From contig NZ_JADQAI010000009.1 in NCBI RefSeq assembly GCF_022129235.1, forward strand, positions 91,723-155,722: a stretch of DNA of 64,000 bases, read 5' to 3'. This stretch comes from Psychrobacter sp. Ps6 (lineage in GTDB: Bacteria > Pseudomonadota > Gammaproteobacteria > Pseudomonadales > Moraxellaceae). The notes under the pieces were generated by a model, which was given only the letters and a program-made list of their open reading frames with translations, ran no database searches and was not told the DNA's origin. A program made the position numbers and the translations under genes. Of the stretch, positions 44,734 to 52,708 are shown piece by piece; the first letter of the stretch is position 1, and each line of letters opens with the position of its first letter.

Positions 44734-46254
44734 ATGTCAGAAGATGAGCGTCATAATAGATCAGATGAGCCAAAAGCCAGTTCAGTAAGCCGTGAGTTCC
44801 TGACGACGTCCATGCTCACGGCAGTCGGCACAGCAGCGCTGGTCGGTATTCACCATCGTTATCGTAAGCAGCAGCATCCAGATGCCAGTCTGCAAGATTA
44901 TGTGACGGGTATTCGCGCGCAGTTACAAGCATTGCAGCCGGCCACTGGGTCAACGCCAAATCTCAGACGTTTTCGCTATGCTTGTCAGCAAGCCGCTGTG
45001 ACATGGCAGCAGGCTTATCATCATGTTATAGATGATAATAAGAGTGACGTGCTTGATCTTACTGCTATGCATACGACGACCATGCTCGCACGGCCTGTTC
45101 GCTGGGTCAGCGGCGTTGCCTCTATGCCAAAAAATAACGCGTCATTGAATCAAAATGAGCATGACTTTGGTGTGGTAGGCATTGATGCCGATAGACAGAT
45201 CGTTTGGCAGACGACTATGCCAGAGCGTGTCCACGACATCGTTGTTCAGCCTGTGCCTGTTACTGTGCCGGATGCTCAAGCTCAGCATAGTGATGTCGAA
45301 CAAAGGCGAGATGTCGTCGTAATGGGTCGCCGTCCGAGCGAAAAGTTCTGGGTGCTTAATACCTCAAATGGGCAAGTGCAATATGCGATCAAAGCGGATT
45401 TACATCGTCATTTCTACGGCCATGCTTGTTATAGCTTAGATGGAAATTTGCTCTACGTAACGGAAAATGACACAGTGAGTCTGGCAGGTAAAATCGGTGT
45501 TTATGACACACATAATGCTTATAAAAAAGTAGCAGAATTTGACTCCTATGGTATCGGGCCGCATGAACTGATTATGCATCCTGATGGCGAAACGCTAGTC
45601 ATTGCAAATGGGGGCATCAAAACCGAGCAGGCCTCACGTGAAGAGTTAAATTTAGACACCATGCGACCATCGCTCGTGTATCTAAACCGTCATGATGGCA
45701 CACTGCTTGAGCAAGTGACTCCCGAACATAATCAGATGAGTGTACGTCATTTAGCCATGCATGATGGCGGCACTGTCATGATCGGTATTCAATTCCAAGG
45801 CGAAAAGCACATCAATGTGCCATTGGTACTGACTCACCAGCGCGGTGATGTTAGCTTTACGCCACTGACTATGCCAAACAATCAATGGCAACGCTTTCAT
45901 CAATATATCGCAAGCGTCGCCGTTGATAGCGAACGCAACTTACTCTGTGTGACGACACCGATTGGAGGCTGTGCAGCGATTTATGATTTGCACACTCGTG
46001 AATTGATTGACGATGTGAGTTTGCCAGATTGTGCAGGGGCATCCGTCTTATCCAGTGCCAGTAGATCAACGAACAAAGTTGACGAGCCTATCGAGTCATC
46101 AGGATTTGTTGTAAGTGATGGGCAAGGGCAACTAACCGCCTTAAAAGTGTGCGCTTCGCCAGTTTCAAAATTGAATGGTAAAGGTGATAAGCATATTATT
46201 ACAGACAGTCAGTTGCATATGATGTCCTTTGATAACCATTTGCAAGCGTTATAG
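44734..46254 (+). CDS. DUF1513 family beta-propeller-like protein
   Basis: A 506-residue protein starting at ATG 44734 (AAAGG seven bases upstream), 27 bases after the second imelysin stop. A short hydrophobic segment (about 25-45, FLTTSMLTAVGTAALVGI) suggests membrane anchoring or export. SREFL resembles a Tat motif but has only one Arg. The body has DUF1513 signatures: GVVGIDADRQIVWQT, VVVMGRRPSEKFWVLNT, GHACYSLDGNLLYVTEND, GIGPHELIMHPDGETLVIANGG. It is regularly found with imelysins and DUF1111 proteins. Its exact role is unknown. Confidence 0.9.
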   Translation: MSEDERHNRSDEPKASSVSREFLTTSMLTAVGTAALVGIHHRYRKQQHPDASLQDYVTGIRAQLQALQPATGSTPNLRRFRYACQQAAVTWQQAYHHVIDDNKSDVLDLTAMHTTTMLARPVRWVSGVASMPKNNASLNQNEHDFGVVGIDADRQIVWQTTMPERVHDIVVQPVPVTVPDAQAQHSDVEQRRDVVVMGRRPSEKFWVLNTSNGQVQYAIKADLHRHFYGHACYSLDGNLLYVTENDTVSLAGKIGVYDTHNAYKKVAEFDSYGIGPHELIMHPDGETLVIANGGIKTEQASREELNLDTMRPSLVYLNRHDGTLLEQVTPEHNQMSVRHLAMHDGGTVMIGIQFQGEKHINVPLVLTHQRGDVSFTPLTMPNNQWQRFHQYIASVAVDSERNLLCVTTPIGGCAAIYDLHTRELIDDVSLPDCAGASVLSSASRSTNKVDEPIESSGFVVSDGQGQLTALKVCASPVSKLNGKGDKHIITDSQLHMMSFDNHLQAL

Positions 46255-46297
46255 TACATAACAATCGGTATAGTTACTGTCATTGAGGAGATGAAGT

Positions 46298-46951
46298 ATT
46301 AGCCTAAAGATCTGTTTAGACACTGTTAGAGAGCAGCTTGCACAGGCAAGCATCGAGCTGCATATCAGCAAAAAGCGTGTCAAAAATATCAATTTTCGTT
46401 TAAAGCCTCATACGTTGATGGTCTCTGTACCAATCCATACCAGCGCGCCGCAAATACTTCATGCTGTTGCCAAGCGAGTACCTTGGGCGATTAACCACCA
46501 TCCACAAGTGCTAAAGCAGCACCAACGCAAACAAAGTGCGCCATCAGATCTTACAACTGCTGACCAGCCTATTTATTTGTGGGGTAAAGTACAGCCACTT
46601 ACCTTAAGTCATGATGAAAAAATAGCCTACTATCGCCGACAGCTCTCCGAAGTCATGCCATCGCTATTTGAGAAATGGCAGCCAATCGTTGGCACTTACG
46701 CCAATGAGATACGAGTAAAAAAAATGCACACACGCTGGGGCAGCTGCAACACGCGCGCGAAGCGAATCTGGCTGTCCGTTTATCTCCCTGCTTACCCTGT
46801 TGAATGCACTGAATACGTCATCGTCCATGAACTGTGCCATTTGCATCATGCCAATCATAGCCATGCGTTCTGGCAAACGGTGGCGAGTGCGATGCCAGAT
46901 TATCGGCAATGGCATAACATATTGGCAGGTAAGACAGGGCAGTTGGATTAA
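46298..46951 (+). CDS. YgjP-like metallopeptidase (DUF45) with unusual ATT start
   Basis: A zinc-hydrolase related to YgjP. Zinc motif HELCHLHHANHSHAFW and the upstream THRWGSC-type MHTRWGSCNTR are diagnostic. The first ATG in frame (46418) would cut off the N-terminal strand IELHISKKRVKNINFRLKPHTLMVSVP, which belongs to the family. Extending leftwards, the frame stays open to 46295. The only well-placed initiator is ATT at 46298, seven bases after GAGGAG (46285-46290). An ATG at 46291 is in another frame and reads ATG AAG TAT TAG. Removing one T at 46299-46300 would join it to the main frame, so a one-base error or frameshift is the alternative. Confidence 0.85.
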   Translation: MSLKICLDTVREQLAQASIELHISKKRVKNINFRLKPHTLMVSVPIHTSAPQILHAVAKRVPWAINHHPQVLKQHQRKQSAPSDLTTADQPIYLWGKVQPLTLSHDEKIAYYRRQLSEVMPSLFEKWQPIVGTYANEIRVKKMHTRWGSCNTRAKRIWLSVYLPAYPVECTEYVIVHELCHLHHANHSHAFWQTVASAMPDYRQWHNILAGKTGQLD

Positions 46952-47057
46952 ATATCCTATCTAAATGATATAGATAATTTTAATAATCCTGATATGATAA
47001 GAAATAACGATACAAATTGTGTCGTTTAAAAAATATTTTTAGATACAAGGATGTCAT

Positions 47058-47660
47058 ATGGAAAACGTCAATCAAGCTGAGTTTTGGCAGCAGCGCTATG
47101 AGAAAAACAGCACTGGCTGGGATATGGGACAAGTATCGCCACCGCTCAAAGCTTACATTGACCAGCTACCCGAAAGTGCCAAGGATGAGGCGATACTCGT
47201 ACCAGGTGCTGGTAATGCTTACGAGGTAGGCTATCTATATGAGCAAGGATTTACCAATGTCACGTTGGTTGATTTTGCACCAGCCCCGATTGAGGCGTTT
47301 GCGGCGCGCTATCCTGATTTCCCATCTGAGCAGTTAATTTGCGCGGACTTTTTTAGTTTATCCGCTGAGCAATATCAATTTGATTGGATATTGGAGCAGA
47401 CGTTTTTTTGTGCGATTAATCCAGCGCGCCGTGATGAATATGTGCAGCAGATGGCAAGGTTATTAAAGCCACAAGGCAAACTGGTGGGTTTGTTGTTTGA
47501 TACTGACTTTAAACGAGAGGAACCACCATTTGGTGGCACTAAAGAAGAATACCAGCAGCGTTTCCAGACTCATTTTGATATTGATATTATGGAGACGAGC
47601 GATAACTCACATCCAGCACGGCAAGGTAGTGAGCTATTTATAAAGCTGCGAGCGAAGTAA
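47058..47660 (+). CDS. TPMT-family methyltransferase
   Basis: A 200-residue SAM-dependent methyltransferase of the thiopurine S-methyltransferase type. The start ENVNQAEFWQQRYEKNSTGWDMGQVSPPL and SAM-binding ILVPGAGNAYEVGYL are characteristic. ILEQTFFCAINPARRDEYV is the family's helix near the substrate. Bacterial members methylate thiols, selenium or tellurium compounds; the substrate here is unknown. AAGGA lies upstream. Its 3' end overlaps the convergent HD gene by 23 bases. Confidence 0.85.
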   Translation: MENVNQAEFWQQRYEKNSTGWDMGQVSPPLKAYIDQLPESAKDEAILVPGAGNAYEVGYLYEQGFTNVTLVDFAPAPIEAFAARYPDFPSEQLICADFFSLSAEQYQFDWILEQTFFCAINPARRDEYVQQMARLLKPQGKLVGLLFDTDFKREEPPFGGTKEEYQQRFQTHFDIDIMETSDNSHPARQGSELFIKLRAK

Positions 47661-48309
47661 GCTCACGTTTGATATTGTCCCGAGCTTGCGCTTCTAATTG
47701 ATTATAGTAATAATCAGTCAGATAGAGTCTGGGATGCGCTAGCAATCCTCGTAATACCGCAGTGCGCCCATCGCGGTAGTTATCATCTGCAACATGTGCA
47801 TATTCTTGACGTATTGCGTTTACATACTGCTCATAGGTAGACCAAGGCGCACCCAAAATACTCAAATCCATATCTAGCAGATATGTCGCATCACTGTATT
47901 TAACACTGTCTATCGACTCATCTATCTGATGATTGGTCGTTATCATGATGAGTGCATAGATATGTTGGCACTGCTCCGGGCTTAAATAAGAACTCAATGC
48001 GTCTACTGCATATTCAGCGCTTTTTTGCTCATTATCTGCGCGTGTTGGGTCGTATATCACATCATGATAATACAGTGCCAACGCCACGATACGCGGCTCA
48101 GACAGATGATGTTTAATGCTTTCAAACTGTACCAATAACTGCTCAATATGACTCAAGGTATGATAAGCACGTTGTGATTCGCCATAATGCATAGCGATAT
48201 CCTGCCAAAGTCTATCTATTTGCTTTGGCGAGATATCACTGGTCATAGCCGACAATTGCTGTGCAAAGCATTTGCTAAGATCGTCATGTCTATACGAAAA
48301 TTCAGTCAT
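47638..48309 (-). CDS. HD-domain phosphohydrolase-like protein
   Basis: A 223-residue predicted metal-dependent HD-superfamily protein. The His-containing entry is YHTLSHIEQLL, the central HD motif is ALYYHDVIYDP and a later Asp is in TYLLDMDLSILG. The family is widespread; substrates are unknown. Its last 23 bases overlap the 3' end of the TPMT gene on the other strand, so tail-to-tail transcripts would overlap. There is no clear ribosome site. Confidence 0.85.
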   Translation of the reverse strand: MTEFSYRHDDLSKCFAQQLSAMTSDISPKQIDRLWQDIAMHYGESQRAYHTLSHIEQLLVQFESIKHHLSEPRIVALALYYHDVIYDPTRADNEQKSAEYAVDALSSYLSPEQCQHIYALIMITTNHQIDESIDSVKYSDATYLLDMDLSILGAPWSTYEQYVNAIRQEYAHVADDNYRDGRTAVLRGLLAHPRLYLTDYYYNQLEAQARDNIKRELTSLAAL

Positions 48310-48348
48310 CTATCATTTTTCGCTATTGCTGTGCTAAATGTGATGCAT

Positions 48349-49260
48349 TTATTCCTTATTAGCCACTGCATCTTTAAACGCTTTATTAAATACTTCGCCC
48401 AGCAGGCTGACATCGTCGACACGCGCATAGTTCAGACGGGTGACAAAGGCAATATGGCGGTGTGGCCCTTCTTCAGCCAGTGGTATAGCGACGGCATTTT
48501 GGTTTTGCAGATGTAACTGATCGAGTGCCATTTCAGGCACTAGTGTCGTACCCATATTAGCGAGCGCCATTTGAATCAGCGTGTTTAGGCTGGCATCCGA
48601 GAAGCTTGACTTCATCTGCGCACGGTCAAAATGACAGACAGACAGCGTCTGATCGGTTAGGCAGTGGCCTTCACCAAGGAGCATAAGATTGGCAGTGGCT
48701 AGCTCGTCAGCGTTGATGGTGTCAAGCTTGGCATGAATGTCGTCTTTTGGGAACACGGCAAAGAAATCTTCACTCCAGAACTCAAAACTGTGCAACCCAT
48801 CTACAGCATACGGCAGCGCAATGATAGCGGTATCGATATGACCGTAGCGCACTTGCTCAAGCAGGCGTTCGGTTTGCTGCTCAACGATAGTCATGCGGAA
48901 CTCTGGATATTGAGCACGCAGGGCAGGCAGCACTTTTGGTAGCAAGTAAGGTGCAATTGTGGGAATGATACCAACGGTCATCGGATACGCCAGCGGTGTC
49001 TGATGGCTATGGGCGCGCGTGGTCAAATCGCTCACTTCAGAGAACACTCGTTGCGCCCTTGTGAGGATTTCTTGACCGATAGGGGTAATCAGTACTTGCT
49101 TGTTATTGCGCTCAAAAATCTGTGTATCCAGTTGTTTTTCTAATTCTGCGATACCCAAGCTCAGGGCAGACTGCGAAATATTGCAATCTTCAGCAGCACG
49201 TTTGAAGTGACGATGTTTGGCCACGGCGAGCGCAAACTCAAGTTGTCGTAAAGTAATCAT
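48349..49260 (-). CDS. oxyR: Hydrogen peroxide-inducible LysR regulator OxyR
   Basis: A 303-residue LysR-type regulator with the N-terminal helix-turn-helix (LRQLEFALAVAKHRHFKRAAEDCNISQSALS). The redox cysteines are C200 and C209 in the stretch GHCLTDQTLSVC, nine residues apart as in E. coli C199/C208, which strongly supports OxyR rather than a generic LysR protein. It is divergent from ahpC, its likely target. GAGAGG precedes the ATG. It is stop-distanced 39 bases from the convergent HD gene's start region. Confidence 0.92.
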   Translation of the reverse strand: MITLRQLEFALAVAKHRHFKRAAEDCNISQSALSLGIAELEKQLDTQIFERNNKQVLITPIGQEILTRAQRVFSEVSDLTTRAHSHQTPLAYPMTVGIIPTIAPYLLPKVLPALRAQYPEFRMTIVEQQTERLLEQVRYGHIDTAIIALPYAVDGLHSFEFWSEDFFAVFPKDDIHAKLDTINADELATANLMLLGEGHCLTDQTLSVCHFDRAQMKSSFSDASLNTLIQMALANMGTTLVPEMALDQLHLQNQNAVAIPLAEEGPHRHIAFVTRLNYARVDDVSLLGEVFNKAFKDAVANKE

Positions 49261-49412
49261 AAAACCTCTCTTTTAATGGGTTTTTAATGTAATTTATCAT
49301 GTTAGCCAACCTTTATAAGGCAGCAAATTACCAGTTATGTACCAATGATAAGATATAGAGAGAATAGTTTAACAAGTTTAATAAAACAAAACATCACATT
49401 AAAAACTTTTAA

Positions 49413-49441
49413 CTGGATTAACCATAGAATTCGCGTATAGT
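49413..49441 (+). promoter_or_regulatory. Candidate ahpC promoter in the oxyR-ahpC intergenic region
   Basis: TATAGT at 49436-49441 is a reasonable -10 with a poor -35 (CTGGAT, 17-base spacer), the form expected for an OxyR-activated promoter. ATAG repeats occur nearby (for example around 49352 and 49424), but they do not match the OxyR tetranucleotide spacing closely. I therefore do not call a definite OxyR site. Confidence 0.35.
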
Positions 49442-49526
49442 TTGTCGGGTAGCCCAGAAAGATAAAGGGCTAGTTAAAAAATCCCTATAAATAATTTTAA
49501 TTTACTTAACAAAAGAGGAGCCAATC

Positions 49527-50093
49527 ATGGCGTCTATTATCAATCAAGCAATCCCAGAATTTTCAGCAGATGCATATGTAAACGGTGAATTCAAAACCAT
49601 CACCTCAGAAGACGTAAAAGGTAACTGGGCGATTTTCCTATTTTACCCAGCTGATTTCACTTTTGTTTGCCCAACTGAGCTAGAAGACATGGCCGCTCAT
49701 TACGACGAGCTAAAAGGTTTGGGTGTTGAAGTATACTCAGTATCAACTGACACGCATTTTACGCACAAAGCATGGCATGATTCTTCAGAAGCAATCGGCA
49801 AAGTACAGTATCCAATGATCGGCGATCCTACTGGTAAAATCACTCGCGGCTTCAATGTCATGATTGAAGAAGCAGGTTTGGCTGAACGCGGTACGTTCTT
49901 AGTAGATCCTGATGGCTTGATCCAAGTAGCAGAAATCCACGCTGGCGGTATTGGCCGTAGCGCAAAAGATATGCTACGTAAAGTAAAAGCAGCTCAGTAC
50001 GTTCGTGAAAACGACGGCGAAGTTTGCCCAGCAGCTTGGGAACAAGGCGGCGATACACTTAAGCCAAGTCTTGACCTAGTTGGTAAAATCTAA
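49527..50093 (+). CDS. ahpC: Alkyl hydroperoxide reductase subunit C (typical 2-Cys peroxiredoxin)
   Basis: A 188-residue peroxiredoxin. The peroxidatic Cys48 is in [14 protein letters not shown] and the resolving Cys167 in GEVCPAAW near the C-terminus. It reduces hydrogen and organic peroxides using electrons from AhpF, which is encoded nearby at 50880. AGAGGAG before the ATG and strongly biased codons suggest high expression. Divergent oxyR implies peroxide induction. Confidence 0.96.
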   Translation: MASIINQAIPEFSADAYVNGEFKTITSEDVKGNWAIFLFYPADFTFVCPTELEDMAAHYDELKGLGVEVYSVSTDTHFTHKAWHDSSEAIGKVQYPMIGDPTGKITRGFNVMIEEAGLAERGTFLVDPDGLIQVAEIHAGGIGRSAKDMLRKVKAAQYVRENDGEVCPAAWEQGGDTLKPSLDLVGKI

Positions 50094-50162
50094 GTAATTA
50101 TTTTATCGCTTAGATAAGGTAGCGCTGGATTACATACTTTTAGTGTGAATCAGTTCTACAAA

Positions 50163-50199
50163 TAAAGACCCCATTAACTGATGTTGATGGGGTCTTTTT
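50163..50199 (+). terminator. Terminator after ahpC
   Basis: An AAGACCCCA-type stem pairs with TGGGGTCTT across an 11-12-base loop and is followed by T5, about 75 bases after the ahpC stop. Confidence 0.85.
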
Positions 50200-50269
50200 A
50201 TGGTGCTAGCTACAATCCTATAAATCTTATTTATTGATCATAAGCGTAGTAGGCGCAGTAGGCATAGTA

Positions 50270-50518
50270 TTAGGCGCGAGATTGCTCTTTATTTTTATCA
50301 ATAATCTTATAAATCTCGTCTTTGAGATGTAATTTACGCCGTTTCATTTGTTCTATTTCTTCTTCACGGCTGGCATGCTTGACTAGATCTTTTTCGAGGT
50401 AATTAATCTTTTGGTCAAGCTCGGTATGCTCATCAAAAACACTCGCAAAATGACTGTCTTTGAGCTTTAGTTCGGCAATAATATCTCTATTATCGTGGAA
50501 AGTATCTGTTTTTCTCAT
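50270..50518 (-). CDS. YdcH-like DUF465 protein
   Basis: An 82-residue, helical, charged protein of the YdcH/DUF465 family: HFASVFDEHTELDQKINYLE, then EIEQMKRRKLHLKDEIYKII. Function is unknown. The second half is probably a coiled coil. It lies between ahpC and ahpF on the opposite strand, interrupting what is often an ahpCF operon. The end of its message faces the ahpC terminator. Confidence 0.85.
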   Translation of the reverse strand: MRKTDTFHDNRDIIAELKLKDSHFASVFDEHTELDQKINYLEKDLVKHASREEEIEQMKRRKLHLKDEIYKIIDKNKEQSRA

Positions 50519-50879
50519 GTGTTCATCCTTGTCATGAAACGCAAGCTTGTCATAAGCAATCGCGTATGGTGTTAAAAAACGGCTTAACTTAAGAACTATT
50601 CTCGATTGTAGCGAAAAAATAACCTAGATACTATGGCTATTAACTACTAGTACATTTATATTTAATTAATTAAACCTATTAATGATTGGTTTTATAAAAC
50701 GTAAGGTTTGAGTTTCTCAGCTTGCCCAAATGCTGCGAACACCTGATAATAGGGTCATTCAAGAGCGAAAGCTCGATATATACAATGTTTTTTATAAAAT
50801 TATTAAGTGTAAGAATTTCATATTTAGGCGTGCAGCATAACAGTTGCCGTTACATATTCAGTCATAATGAGGAACAAAC
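50519..50879. other. Intergenic region between ydcH-like gene and ahpF
   Basis: 361 bases without a credible gene. It should hold divergent promoters for ahpF and the YdcH-like gene. A small GAGC-GAAA-GCTC hairpin lies at about 50764-50776; its four-base stem is too short to call a function. No clear OxyR operator was found. Confidence 0.5.
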
Positions 50880-52457
50880 ATGATAGATCAAAATTTATTA
50901 GACGCAGTTAAGACATATAGCGAAAACATGACGCGCCCGATTACTTTTGTATTGGGTAGTGGTGAGCACAGCAAACGCGCTGAACTCATTGATTTTTTGA
51001 CCAAGATTGCTGGTACAACTGACAAAATTAACTTCGATGTAGAAGCGACTGATGATAGCCTACCAAGCGCGATTAGTTTTAAAGTAGTCAGTCATATTGA
51101 TGGAGAGACTGCTGATACAGGTATCGTATTCAGTGGTATTCCTGGGGGTCACGAGTTTACCTCATTGATTCTAGCTATTTTGCAAGCGGGTGGTCATACG
51201 CTGAAATTGGATGAAGGTATCCAAAAGTTAGTCAAGCGTTTTAATAAGCCATTACAGTTCCAGACCTATGTGTCATTATCGTGCCATAGCTGTCCAGAAG
51301 TGGTTCAGGCGTTGAATCAATTTGCGCTACTAAACGATGGTATCAGCAATGAGATGATCGATGGCGCGCTATTCCAAGAGCAAGTCGAAGCAAACAAAAT
51401 CCAAGGTGTACCGGCAGTATTCTTAAATGGCAAACCGTTTGCTAATGGTCTGATTGACACTGCCAAACTGATTGGAAAACTACAAGAGCAGTTTCCTGAT
51501 CTGTTGTCAGATGTGGAAGATGATGCTGAGCAACTAGAGCAGCAAGATGTCACTATCATTGGTGCAGGTCCTGCAGGCGTGGCGGCAGCCATTTATACCG
51601 CGCGTAAAGGTCTGAAAGTGACCATGGTTGCTGACCGTATCGGTGGACAGGTCAAAGACACGCAAGATATCGAAAACTTAATATCTGTGCCTTTAACGAA
51701 TGGTACTGATTTGTCGACTAATTTCGTCAAGCACTTGGCTGAATACAACATTACGCTAAAAGAGCATGTAAGTGTAAAAGACATCAGCGAGACAGAAGAA
51801 GAAAACTACAGCATCAACCTAAATACCGGTGAGACGTTTGAGACTCGCAGTATTATCTTGGCGACAGGTGCCCAGTGGCGTAAGCTTGGTGTACCGGGTG
51901 AAGAAGAAAACATCGGTAAAGGCGTGGCTTTCTGTGCGCATTGTGATGGTCCATTCTTTAAAGGTAAAGATATCTCAGTGATCGGCGGTGGCAACTCAGG
52001 CGTTGAGGCAGCATTAGATTTGGCAGGTATTGTTAAGCACGTCACTGTATTAGAGTTCGCTGATGAGTTAAAAGCAGACCAGGTATTGATCAATAAGGCC
52101 AAAGAAAAATCCAATATTGAATTCATCACTGGTGCTGCGACGCAAGAAATTAAGGCGACTGATGGCAAAGTATCGTCCATCGTCTATCAAGACCGCAGCA
52201 CAGGCGAGACGCATGAGCGTGATTTATCAGGTGTGTTTGTACAAATCGGTCTCGTACCAAACACTGGATTTGTTAAAGGCTTTGTCGATTTAAACCGCTT
52301 TGGCGAGATTGAGATTGATGAGCGCTGCCGTACAGATCGCAAAGGTATCTTTGCTTGCGGTGACGTGACCACCGTACCATTCAAGCAGATTAATATTGCG
52401 ATGGGTGAGGGTAGTAAAGCGGCATTGTCAGCATTTGAATATTTGGTTATGCAGTAA
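50880..52457 (+). CDS. ahpF: Alkyl hydroperoxide reductase subunit F
   Basis: The 525-residue flavoprotein that transfers electrons from NADH to AhpC. The N-terminal double thioredoxin-fold domain has CHSC at residues 135-138. The thioredoxin-reductase-like part has FAD-binding TIIGAGPAGVAAAIYTARKG, NAD-binding SVIGGGNSGVEAALDLAG and redox CAHC at 352-355, and ends with GIFACGDVTTVPFKQI. Length and order match E. coli AhpF (521). GAGGAACAAAC precedes the ATG. A terminator follows. Confidence 0.96.
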   Translation: MIDQNLLDAVKTYSENMTRPITFVLGSGEHSKRAELIDFLTKIAGTTDKINFDVEATDDSLPSAISFKVVSHIDGETADTGIVFSGIPGGHEFTSLILAILQAGGHTLKLDEGIQKLVKRFNKPLQFQTYVSLSCHSCPEVVQALNQFALLNDGISNEMIDGALFQEQVEANKIQGVPAVFLNGKPFANGLIDTAKLIGKLQEQFPDLLSDVEDDAEQLEQQDVTIIGAGPAGVAAAIYTARKGLKVTMVADRIGGQVKDTQDIENLISVPLTNGTDLSTNFVKHLAEYNITLKEHVSVKDISETEEENYSINLNTGETFETRSIILATGAQWRKLGVPGEEENIGKGVAFCAHCDGPFFKGKDISVIGGGNSGVEAALDLAGIVKHVTVLEFADELKADQVLINKAKEKSNIEFITGAATQEIKATDGKVSSIVYQDRSTGETHERDLSGVFVQIGLVPNTGFVKGFVDLNRFGEIEIDERCRTDRKGIFACGDVTTVPFKQINIAMGEGSKAALSAFEYLVMQ

Positions 52458-52473
52458 GCTTCAGTATCAGAAG

Positions 52474-52508
52474 AAAAAGCCACCTCAATTGAGGTGGCTT
52501 TTTTTTCG
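52474..52508 (+). terminator. Terminator after ahpF
   Basis: A perfect 10-base stem aagccacctc/gaggtggctt with a 4-base loop (aatt) and T8, about 20 bases after the stop. Confidence 0.92.
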
Positions 52509-52602
52509 TTTTTATAGGAATTTTTCTATAGAATAGCGCCTAAAGTTTAAAAACCAGTCATTTTGATGAGTGAATAAAGCAATTTCTCTCGAAAAATGTC
52601 AT

Positions 52603-52636
52603 CATTTACGTTACAAGTGCGCCATTTACGTTACAA
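52603..52636 (+). repeat. Tandem 14-base direct repeat upstream of the AGCS symporter gene
   Basis: Two identical copies of catttacgttacaa at 52603-52616 and 52623-52636 have 20-base period, near two DNA turns. They lie 73-106 bases before the start of the symporter gene, in the expected position of a regulator site. No match to a known operator was recognised. Confidence 0.7.
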
Positions 52637-52708
52637 ATACGGGTCTTAGATGCGATAATAAGCCCAATAAAACCTATCATAGCATCATGAACTATAAGGA
52701 AAATAGGC

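Noticed and set aside
49340..49440. ATAG repeats as an OxyR site ahead of ahpC
   Set aside because: The spacing does not fit the known ATAG-N7-CTAT repeats well enough to call, although an OxyR site is expected here.
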